In this document: piece by piece, positions 1-8,073 of the stretch
How the letters are laid out: each line of letters opens with the position of its first letter
How positions within the stretch are numbered: position 1 is the first letter of the stretch
Assembly: GCA_943358175.1 (NCBI GenBank)
Contig: CALRGV010000001.1
Span: 62,001-126,000, forward strand
Origin: Candidatus Peribacteria bacterium
GTDB taxonomy: Bacteria; Patescibacteriota; Gracilibacteria; UBA1369; LOWO2-01-FULL-3
DNA length: 64,000 bases
Direction of reading: 5' to 3'
Made by a program: the position numbers and the translations under genes
The notes under the pieces: model-generated
Databases searched by the model: none
The model's input: the letters and a program-made list of their open reading frames with translations, nothing else
Told to the model about the DNA's origin: nothing

Positions 1-2687
1 TTATCAGAATACTCGGCAAATGCTGAATATTCGTTTGGTTTTTTGAATCTGAATTCGACTTTGTCAGAATGTAGGTCCTTGTAAATTTCCAGTTTAAATG
101 GAGTGTCTTTGCCATCTATTTTGATGTCGTAAATTTGTCCCGATGGGGTGTCTTTTAAAGGGCCAGTAATTATAATGTTACGTTTGTCAGGACTTTGAGC
201 TTCTGTTTTTAAGGAAGCGGTATCGCTGGCAATTTTCATTATTTCTCCGAGTTTCACGACGATTCTTTTGTCGAGGGCGACTTTGGCTTCTTTATAATCT
301 TTGTATTTAGTTTTTTTTGAGGATGCATCTTTGCTTTCTGAATCGACCTCCAATGTCTGGTCTTTTTTCAGGTTTTCTTTAATTCTGCTTCTTAATGGTA
401 CTATTTCAGCGGTTTTCGGTTCTTTGGCTGGTGTATCAGTGGCTGGTGCTAGACCTTTTTCAATTGCCGGTTTATCTTTTATTGTGGCTTCCAATCTTGC
501 TATTTCGTTTTGAAGGAATTGTTGAGATTTTTCGAAGTCAGCTTTTTTGTATTTATTTTTTACTGCACCACTCTTGTAGATATTTTCCCAGAGATATTTG
601 TAAACAGAGAGACGAAGTTTGTTTGGCGTATCTACTTTAAAATTACCCGATGAGTCTCTTTCGTCTAATATCTTTTGGAATTTTTTTGTGTTTAGGATGC
701 TGCGTTCACTTTCAATGGGGTCGTTTTCACCGTTGGGGATTTCAAATGTCCATTTTATGCTTTTGCCGTTAAGTTCAAATCCCGAGGCTTTTAAAATTTC
801 TGGGATGCTCATTTTATCAGTGAATTTTTCTATTTCGGGTTTTGCAGCTTCAGGTGTTTTTGGTTCTTCTTTTTTTTCTGCTTTAGGTTCAGATTTTGGT
901 TCAACTTTTTTCTCTCCGCCGAAAGTATCAATTAGTAGTTCTGTCACGTCTGGATCTTTGATGTCTTTGTTCAAAGCTTTTGCAATAATTAATTGAATTG
1001 TTTTTTCAATTTTTTCAGAAGATTTGAATGCTTCGATATATTTTACACCCCATAATTCATAGTCTATTTCGATGTCTTTTAGTGCCGTTCGTGGCTCTGT
1101 TCTATCGGCTTTGTCTGTGATAGAGCTTAAGCATTTTGAAAGTGTGTTCTCTGCTTTTTTCATGAAGCCATTTCTATCGCTGATTTTCTGAAAAGCTTCT
1201 AAAAGTTTATTAACATATTCTGCTGTTTTTTTGCGTTCATCTGGGTTTTCTTTAGCAATTTCAGCCGCAGTGTTTTTAGCTTTTTGCTCTAGTTTTTCGG
1301 CAATTGTTTTTATGAAATCTTCCTTTACTTTGTTTTTTGAAGTATCCTCTTTGTCCCAATCTGCTTTAAATGAATTGGTTAAATCTTTGCTTGAAACTAA
1401 GTTACTCATTCTGTCTCCAATTTTTGTTGTAGGGACTTTCTTGTGATGTTCGGAAATGTTTTTTATCGCTGTTGCAGCTTGTTTGTAATACAATTCTACA
1501 TCTTTTTTTGCTTCAGGATCTGTTATTTCCGCAGGTGCCGTTTTCTTTTCGAAATCTGTGCTAATTGAGTCTAAAGTGTCGGTGAAGTTTTTTATTTTTG
1601 GATCTGCTTCTGCATTTTTTGGAGCTTCTTTTCCTTCAATTTTGCTTATTAAGCTTGTTCTGGTTTTTTCGCTTAAGTGTGATCCTGTATCTTTTACTAA
1701 ATCTGCTTTTACTTTTGGATCGGCTTTTTCTAATACTTTTTTGTAAATTGCGTTTGATCCATCTTCTGAGTAAGTTTTTTTGAGTAATAATTGTACGGAT
1801 TCCTTGCTTAGTGCTGCGCAGGCGGCATCATCTAACATTTTGTCATCGAGCGTTTTATTTAGACCTTCTATGTTTTTATTTGAACAAAGGTAATTGATCA
1901 CGTTGTCACAAGTCTTTGTGTTCAACTCGGATAGAGATTTTATATCTTTCAAAATACTGACTAATGCTTTTTCTTTTCTTTCCTCGTTTAATCCAGTATT
2001 CAGCAGTTCTCCTTTTTGCTCTTTGCTGATCTTTGAAAGTAATTCGGTAAAATCTTGTGGGTTTAATTTGTTCGCTATGGTTTTTAGAGATTCCGCGTTA
2101 ATATTTTTGATTGTGTCTTTGTTTTTTATTTCATCAAATATTTGCTTGAGTTTTGCTTCATCATTTTCGGCTGCTTTGATTAAAGTATTGGCTGTTGTTA
2201 CGGTTTCCGCCATTTTTTCAATCAATTTTTTAATGTCTGTTGCATTCGTTATTTTTTCAATGAAAATTTTGACAGTCTTTTCGCTGAATTGATTTACTTG
2301 AAGGTGATTGTCTGTGAATTCTCCGTATAGAGTTTTGATATTTTTTTCGGGCTCTTTGTTTGCGGCAAATGTCGCGAGTGCTTCGATTTGTAGTGTGTTG
2401 AGTTCGCCTTTACTTTCTTTTTCCTTAATGTTGTCTTTTACGATTTGATCAAATTTAGTTTGGTCCAATTTGCTTAAGTCTTCGTTTAGTTTAATTAATT
2501 CTTGAGCGGCTTTTTCGGCTTGAATTTTTCTTTCGGCTTCTGCTCTATTCGTTTCTGCACTTTTGGGATCTGTTTCTACTGCCGCTGGAGGTTTGTCAGC
2601 AGGTTTTTCGTCATACACAAAACGCTGCTCTTTAAAGAGGTTCTTTGAGAGTTTTTCAAACAAGTATAAAAATTTGTGAGTACTCAT
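1..2687 (-). CDS. Partial Lys/Glu-rich hypothetical protein (C-terminus outside window)
   Basis: The reverse strand is open from an ATG at 2687 (MSTHKFLYLFEKL) to the window edge, about 895 codons without a stop. The ORF track omits it because no stop lies inside the window. The protein is highly charged, rich in Lys, Glu, Asp, Ala and Thr, and looks mostly helical with Pro/Lys/Glu linkers such as KVEPKSEPKAEKKEEPKTPE. I see no signal peptide or transmembrane segment at the N-terminus, so it is probably cytoplasmic. A consensus promoter lies directly upstream. I recognise no family. Similar giant Lys/Glu-rich helical proteins are common in CPR genomes, but the function is unknown. The existence of the gene is well supported by the long open frame plus the promoter. 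Confidence 0.85.
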   Translation of the reverse strand, partial: MSTHKFLYLFEKLSKNLFKEQRFVYDEKPADKPPAAVETDPKSAETNRAEAERKIQAEKAAQELIKLNEDLSKLDQTKFDQIVKDNIKEKESKGELNTLQIEALATFAANKEPEKNIKTLYGEFTDNHLQVNQFSEKTVKIFIEKITNATDIKKLIEKMAETVTTANTLIKAAENDEAKLKQIFDEIKNKDTIKNINAESLKTIANKLNPQDFTELLSKISKEQKGELLNTGLNEERKEKALVSILKDIKSLSELNTKTCDNVINYLCSNKNIEGLNKTLDDKMLDDAACAALSKESVQLLLKKTYSEDGSNAIYKKVLEKADPKVKADLVKDTGSHLSEKTRTSLISKIEGKEAPKNAEADPKIKNFTDTLDSISTDFEKKTAPAEITDPEAKKDVELYYKQAATAIKNISEHHKKVPTTKIGDRMSNLVSSKDLTNSFKADWDKEDTSKNKVKEDFIKTIAEKLEQKAKNTAAEIAKENPDERKKTAEYVNKLLEAFQKISDRNGFMKKAENTLSKCLSSITDKADRTEPRTALKDIEIDYELWGVKYIEAFKSSEKIEKTIQLIIAKALNKDIKDPDVTELLIDTFGGEKKVEPKSEPKAEKKEEPKTPEAAKPEIEKFTDKMSIPEILKASGFELNGKSIKWTFEIPNGENDPIESERSILNTKKFQKILDERDSSGNFKVDTPNKLRLSVYKYLWENIYKSGAVKNKYKKADFEKSQQFLQNEIARLEATIKDKPAIEKGLAPATDTPAKEPKTAEIVPLRSRIKENLKKDQTLEVDSESKDASSKKTKYKDYKEAKVALDKRIVVKLGEIMKIASDTASLKTEAQSPDKRNIIITGPLKDTPSGQIYDIKIDGKDTPFKLEIYKDLHSDKVEFRFKKPNEYSAFAEYSD

Positions 2688-2715
2688 TTCTGTTTTTGTT
2701 TTTATAAATCTTGTT

Positions 2716-2744
2716 ATTATATCAAATTTTAAAGATTACGTCAA
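2716..2744 (-). promoter_or_regulatory. Promoter of the Lys/Glu-rich gene
   Basis: On the minus strand TTGACG and TATAAT are separated by exactly 17 bp, and the -10 lies about 28 nt before the ATG at 2687. It is back to back with the tpiA promoter, so the two genes are divergently transcribed from about 60 bp. Confidence 0.75.
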
Positions 2745-2773
2745 TTCACTTAAAGTGATAAATTGTCTATATT
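2745..2773 (+). promoter_or_regulatory. tpiA promoter, leaderless
   Basis: TTCACT and TATATT are 17 bp apart. The -10 ends only 6 nt (GTTTCC) before the ATG at 2780, so transcription should begin at or next to the start codon. The riboflavin kinase gene has the identical TATATT-GTTTCC-ATG arrangement. Confidence 0.6.
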
Positions 2774-2779
2774 GTTTCC

Positions 2780-3445
2780 ATGAAATTACCGGTAATTATT
2801 GTAAATTTTAAGCTTTATGAGCAGGCGACAGGGGATAATGCCTTGGATTTGGCGAGGATTCATGAAAAAGTTGCGAAGGAGACAGGGGCCAGCTTGGCGA
2901 TAGCGGTGAATCCAATTGATTTGGCTAGGGTGGCTGAGGCCGTGGATATTCCGGTTTTTGCTCAGCATTTGGATCCGATAAAATTTGGTGGCCATACGGG
3001 TCATATTTCTCCGGATTTGGTGAAGGAGGTGGGGGCTTATGGCACTTTGCTCAATCATGCCGAATATCCTATCGGGCTTGAAACTATGATTAAATCGATA
3101 GAAAGGTGCAGGGAAGTAGGTCTTTTTACTGTTTTATGTGCAAACACTCCGGAAACTGCGAGGGATTTCGTGAAATATAATCCGGATTTGATAGCTGTGG
3201 AACCACCGGAACTTATTGGCGGAGATATTTCTATTTCCAAGTCCGGTCCTCATATTATTGAGAGAGCCGTGCAGCTGGTGGGAGGTGGGAGGGTTCTTGT
3301 TGGTGCCGGTATTCGTGATCCGGAAGATGTAACTATTGCGCTGTCTCTCGGGGCTGTAGGGGTACTTCTCGCTTCCGGGGTGACTAAGGCCAGTGATCCT
3401 TATTTAGTTCTTCAGGGTCTTGTCAGTGGTCTTAAGCAGACTTAA
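2780..3445 (+). CDS. tpiA: Triosephosphate isomerase, archaeal type
   Basis: Interconverts dihydroxyacetone phosphate and glyceraldehyde-3-phosphate in cytoplasmic glycolysis. The protein is 221 aa, the length of archaeal TIMs (about 220-225) and shorter than the usual bacterial 250. Visible landmarks are the N-terminal substrate Asn/Lys (VNFKLYE), the electrophilic His in FAQHLDP, the catalytic Glu in AVEPPELIG, and the phosphate-binding glycines in GAGIRDPEDV and GVLLASGVTK. It starts at an ATG 6 nt behind a -10 box. The 3' end overlaps the convergent O-antigen ligase gene by 42 bp. gpmA and pyk in the window serve the same pathway. The family assignment is firm; the archaeal subtype rests on length and the GGHTGHISP-like central region. 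Confidence 0.92.
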   Translation: MKLPVIIVNFKLYEQATGDNALDLARIHEKVAKETGASLAIAVNPIDLARVAEAVDIPVFAQHLDPIKFGGHTGHISPDLVKEVGAYGTLLNHAEYPIGLETMIKSIERCREVGLFTVLCANTPETARDFVKYNPDLIAVEPPELIGGDISISKSGPHIIERAVQLVGGGRVLVGAGIRDPEDVTIALSLGAVGVLLASGVTKASDPYLVLQGLVSGLKQT

Positions 3446-4627
3446 TTCCATTAGTAGGACTAAAATTATTAGCAGGTCATTTTTGAAAAATGGGGTGTCT
3501 ATTAAACCGTGGATGAAAAAGTATAGTAATAGGAAGTTTGCAATGATGTGGAAATTTATCGGTTGATTTTTTTTCCAACTGAAAATGTTTTGGATATTTT
3601 TTTTGATGCAGAAAATTAAAAATACCAGTCCGAGAATTCCAAACTGGAATATGAAAAGTAAGAAAATGTTGTGTGGTTGAAGTACGTAATAATCTAGAGG
3701 CTCATGACCAATAATGGCTTTTACATGCTGAAAATATTGTTCTTGGAATTGTCCCAGTCCGACTCCGAAAATTAGGTTTTTTGGTGTTTTTAAAAGAGTT
3801 GCCGAGGTGGTCCAAATTTCTTGGCGCTCGTTTAAGCTGGAATAGTTTGTCTGAATTGTTGGTAAAATTTTGAGGTAGAAAACCGTGGTGGCAACGAGAA
3901 GGCAGATTGTCGCGATGATTGTTTTTGCCGTTTTACTTTTTATTATTTTGTTGTCTTTGGTTTTGAAAAGATAGAAAAGAATTATGATTAAACTTCCGGC
4001 GAGTGAACCCATGGAGAGAGTTGCAAGCATGAGTATTCCCAGGGCGATGGTATATAGAAGATTTGATTTTATTTTGGTGTCTTTGAGAAATTCTAGCGTG
4101 AAGAAAATAAAAAAAGGTGTCAGGTAGTATCCCAGATATACCGCAGCATCCATGGGTCCCTGCAATCTGTGGTCGTGGGCAACATTGTATCCCAGTAGGT
4201 TGTAAATGACGCAGAAAAGTCCGAAGAACATGGCGCCGATTCCGGCGACTTTGAAGACCTTTAGTCTCTCTTCGCTGCTTTTAAATGTTTCGATGAGGAT
4301 GAAGCTAAGGACGCAGGCGAAGATTAGAAATTTTGCATGACGAATGAAATCTATTGATGAATAAAATCCGGTTCCGTTTTGTGTTGCCACTACAATTGCG
4401 GAGATAATGCTTAAACCCGCGAAGCATAATATTACCCAATGTTTTTTTATATTATTGATTGTCTGAATGAAAGCTTTGTTTTTGATGATTTCAAAAAGAA
4501 AGATCATGCATTGCAGGCCAATTAGAACTTCTTGAAGATTGGTGGGGAAAACTCCTATTTTGAATCTGATAAGGTAGGATTGGAGGAAGAATAAATTAAC
4601 GTAAAGCAGCAGTTTTGTGAATTTCAT
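3404..4627 (-). CDS. O-antigen ligase / polymerase-like membrane protein
   Basis: A 407-aa polytopic membrane protein with about ten hydrophobic segments and a large extracytoplasmic loop in the C-terminal half (LPTIQTNYSSLNERQEIW and FGVGLGQFQEQYF). This matches the layout of the Wzy_C/WaaL O-antigen ligase superfamily, where Arg and His residues of that loop take part in glycan transfer. The loop here holds RQEIWTTS and VKAIIGHEPLDYYVLQPHN, the latter resembling the family's H-x-N motif. It probably joins or polymerises surface polysaccharide on an undecaprenyl carrier. Its last codons overlap tpiA on the opposite strand. Superfamily membership is likely; whether it is a ligase or a polymerase cannot be read from sequence. 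Confidence 0.72.
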   Translation of the reverse strand: MKFTKLLLYVNLFFLQSYLIRFKIGVFPTNLQEVLIGLQCMIFLFEIIKNKAFIQTINNIKKHWVILCFAGLSIISAIVVATQNGTGFYSSIDFIRHAKFLIFACVLSFILIETFKSSEERLKVFKVAGIGAMFFGLFCVIYNLLGYNVAHDHRLQGPMDAAVYLGYYLTPFFIFFTLEFLKDTKIKSNLLYTIALGILMLATLSMGSLAGSLIIILFYLFKTKDNKIIKSKTAKTIIATICLLVATTVFYLKILPTIQTNYSSLNERQEIWTTSATLLKTPKNLIFGVGLGQFQEQYFQHVKAIIGHEPLDYYVLQPHNIFLLFIFQFGILGLVFLIFCIKKNIQNIFSWKKNQPINFHIIANFLLLYFFIHGLIDTPFFKNDLLIILVLLMELSLLKTTDKTLKN

Positions 4628-4693
4628 GTTTTGAGTTTAAGCTGATTATTTTGTTTTGGCAAAATTTTTAGCGTGGTACCTTGGTGTTACTTA

Positions 4694-4715
4694 GGTGCAG
4701 TCTGGAGTCTGCGCC
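4694..4715 (-). terminator. Hairpin behind the HNH gene
   Basis: GGTGCAG and CTGCGCC form a 7-bp stem (one G-T pair) with an 8-nt loop, just past the stop of the minus-strand HNH gene. There is no clear T-tract, so it is only a weak terminator candidate. Confidence 0.3.
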
Positions 4716-4717
4716 AG

Positions 4718-5785
4718 CTATCTGGCAACTTTTCTGTATTGCCGGTAGAGCTGATCAATCATGTCCGGCTCGCCGGTTTGGAGTTGCAGTTGCCAGCTTT
4801 TTACCTCTGATTTTTCATTTCGAATGAGCCCGTTGTGAGCAAATTCATGATGGATTTTGCAGAATGGAGTTAGAGATTTGTGAGATTGGCTGTTTGCAAA
4901 ACGATCCTTATGATGGAAAACTTGAGCTGGCCGACAACAACCAGGATATGAGCACTTACCGGCAGTTTTCTGTAAACAATTTCGGCGGAGATGGACGGAG
5001 GTATAGCGGGATTTTGATTTTTTTGGTTTAATTTTTGCTGTTGAAAAAGTGTCCCCGGGGATAACTTTTACAGATTTATGGTGGACAGATTTTGCACTTT
5101 TCCACCTTTGAACTTCCTGCGTATCTATTTTTGTGTCCACTCTCTTCACGTTTTCTAATTCGCTTCGTAAATTTCCGCCCAAATTCTCCTCGAAAATCTT
5201 CTGCATCACTTCCCGATTGGATAGACCTTGCCCGCCGGCAGGCAGGTTTTTTCCATACTTTTTCTTCAATTTCAAAAACATGAAGAACAGATCACCTTCG
5301 AGATTAATTTTGATCTGTTGGGGAGCGGTAGCGCAAAGGGTAGTTTTGCAATTTGTTAATCTGTCAGCCCCATCAACTCCAAATAAATTTTCATTCTTCC
5401 ATCTGACCTCTTTGCTCAATTCCTGAATTGCCGGTTTGCTCATATTTTTTACTTTGTCCGCCCAAGCGGCATCAGTTTCAATAGTCGCTAAGCTGGCTAC
5501 CAGAGCCACTTTATGCACACCCTCGGTAGTGATGGCTTCTCTCAAATTCGGCTTATCCTTCAAGTATTTTTCCAGTCTCAATCTCTTCTTTACCACCGGT
5601 TCACTGAGCCCACCGAATTTTCCGGCATATTCTTCGATGGTTCGCGCGTATTTTTTATAAATTCCACGTTCGAAAATTTCCGGCAGAATTGCTAAAAGTT
5701 CGTTCGTTAAAAGTCGACGACTATTGCCAAGTTTTACGAAAGTTCGGTGGAGATCTTTGTCGGTGGAATTATCTTTTATTACCAT
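4718..5785 (-). CDS. HNH endonuclease domain protein
   Basis: 355 aa. The C-terminal region (about residues 265-325) carries a zinc-stabilised HNH nuclease: CSYPGCCRPAQVFHHKDRF followed by LTPFCKIHHEFAHNG, with paired Cys and the HH...H metal-binding core. The N-terminal 180 residues are charged and helical, and I cannot name them. The gene stands alone with its own promoter. Two low-complexity patches look like inserted palindromic DNA: NLPAGGQGLSN (DNA CCTTGCCCGCCGGCAGG on + strand) and KVIPGDTFST (DNA TCCCCGGGGA). It may be a free-standing or selfish nuclease; no partner gene supports restriction or a CRISPR role. HNH domain certain, biological role unknown. Confidence 0.8.
   Translation of the reverse strand: MVIKDNSTDKDLHRTFVKLGNSRRLLTNELLAILPEIFERGIYKKYARTIEEYAGKFGGLSEPVVKKRLRLEKYLKDKPNLREAITTEGVHKVALVASLATIETDAAWADKVKNMSKPAIQELSKEVRWKNENLFGVDGADRLTNCKTTLCATAPQQIKINLEGDLFFMFLKLKKKYGKNLPAGGQGLSNREVMQKIFEENLGGNLRSELENVKRVDTKIDTQEVQRWKSAKSVHHKSVKVIPGDTFSTAKIKPKKSKSRYTSVHLRRNCLQKTAGKCSYPGCCRPAQVFHHKDRFANSQSHKSLTPFCKIHHEFAHNGLIRNEKSEVKSWQLQLQTGEPDMIDQLYRQYRKVAR
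5045..5069. repeat. AAAGTTATCCCCGGGGATAACTTT-type palindrome, copy 1 (inside HNH gene)
   Basis: Near-perfect inverted repeat centred on TCCCCGGGGA with AAAAGT/ACTTTT arms. It is translated in the HNH gene as KVIPGDTFST. Two relatives lie within 1.3 kb. Confidence 0.7.
5226..5246. repeat. Palindromic GC-rich insert encoding LPAGGQG
   Basis: The tract CCTTGCCCGCCGGCAGGCAG is GC-rich and partly palindromic (TTGCCCGCCGGCAGG) in an otherwise AT-rich gene, and it encodes the out-of-character peptide NLPAGGQGL. From memory, LPAG(R/G)QG-like patches recur in unrelated CPR proteins, which points to a mobile palindromic repeat tolerated in coding DNA. Confidence 0.5.
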
Positions 5786-5820
5786 ATAATTTTGCTGTCA
5801 GTTTGTAATTTGTAATAAAA

Positions 5821-5848
5821 ATTATATTCTTATTTTAGGCTTCCACAA
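5821..5848 (-). promoter_or_regulatory. HNH gene promoter
   Basis: Reverse-strand TTGTGG and TATAAT separated by 16 bp, with the -10 about 35 nt before the ATG at 5785. Confidence 0.5.
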
Positions 5849-6127
5849 GGGTTGAAGTGTTATTGCGCAATACTAAAAACGGTCGAGGCAATGTGGTCGG
5901 AATTTTTACGGAAATTTAGCTAAAAATCTGCCTGCAGGACTTGCTCAAATTACGGAAATGAAAATTGTCCTGAAATTTTCCGAAATATCAAAATTCAGCA
6001 AAATTCTCCACTAAAATCTCGCCCTCCAGAAACCGTCAAGTCGAAGAGTGAGCATGGGCGATCTGGAAAATTGGGTAAAAAGTCAAAGATTGAGGAGCGC
6101 ATGATTAGAAAGAGTGGGTGAAGTAAG

Positions 6128-6149
6128 AAACTATCCCCGGGGATAGTTT
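6128..6149. repeat. AAACTATCCCC/GGGGATAGTTT perfect palindrome, copy 2
   Basis: A perfect 22-bp palindrome in intergenic DNA sharing the TATCCCCGGGGATA core with copy 1 in the HNH gene. Confidence 0.75.
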
Positions 6150-6300
6150 TGAGGCATGAGGATACAGGGTAGGTGTTGAAGAGTGGAGACTTGAAAAAAG
6201 GGGAGTGATGGTTGAGCAGAAGCAAACGGGACAAGTGGGAAAAAATCAAAAAGTGATGAATGGCGGATTGACCAGCGGCAATTCTTGGCGAGCATTAAAC

Positions 6301-6327
6301 AAAAAGTTTTCTCTGGGATAACTTTTT
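6301..6327. repeat. Degenerate copy 3 of the same palindrome at the ribF promoter
   Basis: AAAAAGTT and AACTTTTT arms flank a decayed TTCTCTGGGAT core. It overlaps the expected -35 region of the riboflavin kinase promoter, so it could affect that gene. Confidence 0.5.
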
Positions 6328-6329
6328 GT

Positions 6330-6335
6330 TATATT
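6330..6335 (+). promoter_or_regulatory. -10 box of leaderless riboflavin kinase gene
   Basis: TATATT followed by GTTTCC and the ATG at 6342, the same 6-nt spacing as tpiA. The -35 is weak (TTTTCT). Confidence 0.5.
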
Positions 6336-6341
6336 GTTTCC

Positions 6342-6707
6342 ATGGAGATTATTTCAGGAAAAATAGTGAAGGGTGCCGGGCTTGGAAAAGGATTTGGATT
6401 CCCTACTATTAATATTCCATATTTTGGGCATCTTTCCGGAGTTTTTGCCGGTATTGTAGCTATGGCGAATAAGTCATATCCGGCTGCGATAAATATTGGG
6501 AGTAGACCTACGGTGGATGATAAACAAAATATTTGTGAGGCCTTTCTGTTGACTTGGAATTCTGATGAAAATATTCCCCTTGGTACTACAATTGAAATTG
6601 AATTAAAAGAAAAAATTCGTGACACTAAAAAATTTGCAAATTTTGAAGATTTAAAGCTGCAGATTGCCAAAGATGTGGAATTTGTGAAAACTTGCTATAA
6701 TCTGTGA
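6342..6707 (+). CDS. ribF: Riboflavin kinase (stand-alone kinase domain of RibF)
   Basis: About 121 aa matching only the C-terminal flavokinase domain of bifunctional RibF: GKIVKGAGLGKGFGFPTINI (the PTAN-like nucleotide and flavin site), AAINIGSRPTVDD, EAFLLTW, and KIRDTKKFANFEDLKLQIAKD near the end. It phosphorylates riboflavin to FMN. The N-terminal FAD synthetase (nucleotidyltransferase) half is absent. I place the start at the internal ATG 6342, 6 nt behind a -10 box, rather than at 6285 in the ORF track; the 19 extra residues would lie upstream of the promoter. It is the first gene of a + strand run; murE follows after 15 nt. Confidence 0.88.
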   Translation: MEIISGKIVKGAGLGKGFGFPTINIPYFGHLSGVFAGIVAMANKSYPAAINIGSRPTVDDKQNICEAFLLTWNSDENIPLGTTIEIELKEKIRDTKKFANFEDLKLQIAKDVEFVKTCYNL

Positions 6708-6722
6708 AGAAATAAAATTCCC

Positions 6723-8072
6723 ATGAAACGTTTACTTGCAAAAATTTTTCCGGAGAGACATCCTTTTAGGCTTCTATATCATAAAATAATGGGGGTGATT
6801 GCCGCTGTGATTAATGGTTTTCCGGGAAATAAAATGATTGTCATTGGCGTGACCGGTACTAAGGGAAAGTCTACTACGGTGAATTTCATTACCAATATTT
6901 TGAATTGTGCCGGATATAAGGTGGGTATGACTTCCACTATTAATTTTCAAATAGGAAATCAGCGGTGGGTGAACGCAACCAAAAAAAGCACTCAGAGTCC
7001 TTTTGTTTTGCAGAAAATGTTAAAGGAGATGTTGAAGGCCGGTTGTAAGTATGCGGTGCTTGAGGTGACTTCTCATGCTATCGATCAGTCCAGGATTTTT
7101 GGGATTAATTTTGATGTGGCGGTGGTGACAAATATTGCACCGGAGCATATTGAATACCATGGTAATTTTAATAATTATATAGCGACTAAGGCGGAATTAT
7201 TTAAAAAAGTTTCGCGTGGTCGCAAGAAATTCGGTATTCCCAAGATTTTGGTTGCTAACGCGGACGATCAATATTTTAGTTATTTTGATCAGTTTGTAGC
7301 TGATAGAAAAATTACTTATGGTTTGAAGTCCGCTACCGTTTATGCAGAAAATGTTCAGAAGCATCCTGAAGGGTCTCATTATATTATGCATGTTCCAAAT
7401 AACTCTTTGCCAATTGAATTGAAGATTCCGGGAATGTTCAATGTTTATAATTCCTTGGCTGCTACAGCCGTTTGCATGTCTTTGCAGGTGCCGTTGTCAA
7501 TTATTAAGCAGGGTTTGGATGAGAGTTCTTCAATTGCCGGCAGATTTGAACACGTACGTTGTGGGCAGAAGTATAGCGTGATTGTGGATTATGCGCATAC
7601 TCCCGAGTCTTTGGAAGGTTTGTTGAAATTATATAGGGGTCTTACTCTCGGAAAACTTTTTGCGGTTTTTGGGGCTACCGGTGGCGGTAGGGATAAATCG
7701 AAAAGGCCGAAAATGGGGGAGATTGCTAATGAATGTGCCGATTACGTGATACTTACGGATGATGATCCATATGAAGAAGATGAATGGGAAATTATTGAGC
7801 AAATTGCGAAAGGTGTGCCTCGTCAGGAAGGAAAGAATTTTTGGAAAATCCCAGATAGAGAAGAGGCGATTCGTCTGGCTCTCACTTTGGCTCACGATGG
7901 TGATTGCGTAGTGGTGGCAGGCAAGGGTTCTGAAGAAGTTATTAAACTAAGAGGGAAGACTATTCCCTGGAATGATAAAAAGGTTATTACTCGGCTTTTG
8001 GAACGTGAGATAGAGGTGAAAATCGATGGTGGAGTTTGGGAGAAACGTGAAAATGTTTGTAAAGATTCTTAA
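6723..8072 (+). CDS. murE: MurE-like Mur ligase (UDP-MurNAc-tripeptide synthetase)
   Basis: 449 aa. Adds the third residue to the peptidoglycan stem peptide using ATP in the cytoplasm. The P-loop GVTGTKGKSTT sits near residue 43, whereas in canonical MurE it follows a domain of about 100 residues, so the N-terminal UDP-substrate domain is missing or replaced by a short hydrophobic helix (LLYHKIMGVIAAVI). Central domain: LEVTSHAIDQSR, NIAPEHIEYHG and TKAELF (the Lys expected to be carbamylated). C-terminal domain: DYAHTPESLEGLL, FGATGGGRDKSKRP and VAGKGSEE. The specificity motif reads DDPYEED rather than the DAP-type DNPR. truB starts 1 nt after its stop. Mur ligase identity certain; exact substrate uncertain. 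Confidence 0.85.
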   Translation: MKRLLAKIFPERHPFRLLYHKIMGVIAAVINGFPGNKMIVIGVTGTKGKSTTVNFITNILNCAGYKVGMTSTINFQIGNQRWVNATKKSTQSPFVLQKMLKEMLKAGCKYAVLEVTSHAIDQSRIFGINFDVAVVTNIAPEHIEYHGNFNNYIATKAELFKKVSRGRKKFGIPKILVANADDQYFSYFDQFVADRKITYGLKSATVYAENVQKHPEGSHYIMHVPNNSLPIELKIPGMFNVYNSLAATAVCMSLQVPLSIIKQGLDESSSIAGRFEHVRCGQKYSVIVDYAHTPESLEGLLKLYRGLTLGKLFAVFGATGGGRDKSKRPKMGEIANECADYVILTDDDPYEEDEWEIIEQIAKGVPRQEGKNFWKIPDREEAIRLALTLAHDGDCVVVAGKGSEEVIKLRGKTIPWNDKKVITRLLEREIEVKIDGGVWEKRENVCKDS

Positions 8073-8073
8073 T

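Larger units (their letters stand above)
5786..6341. other. Intergenic stretch between HNH and riboflavin kinase genes
   Basis: This 556-bp stretch has no convincing gene. The 84-aa reverse ORF at 5995-6249 lacks family features and overlaps a palindrome. It holds the HNH promoter, two palindrome copies and the ribF -10. Plus-strand frames around 6060-6290 show short open stretches broken by stops (for example WLSRSKRDKWEKIKK), which could be a decayed gene; I cannot assign it. Confidence 0.5.

Noticed and set aside
1894-2292. 132-aa + strand ORF, with others in 301-2292
   Set aside because: Antisense shadows of the long partial minus-strand gene; Phe/Ser/Leu-rich as expected from reading Lys/Glu codons backwards.
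5995-6249. 84-aa reverse ORF in the intergenic stretch
   Set aside because: It spans the palindrome, has low-complexity Pro/Ser/Phe content, no promoter and no motif.
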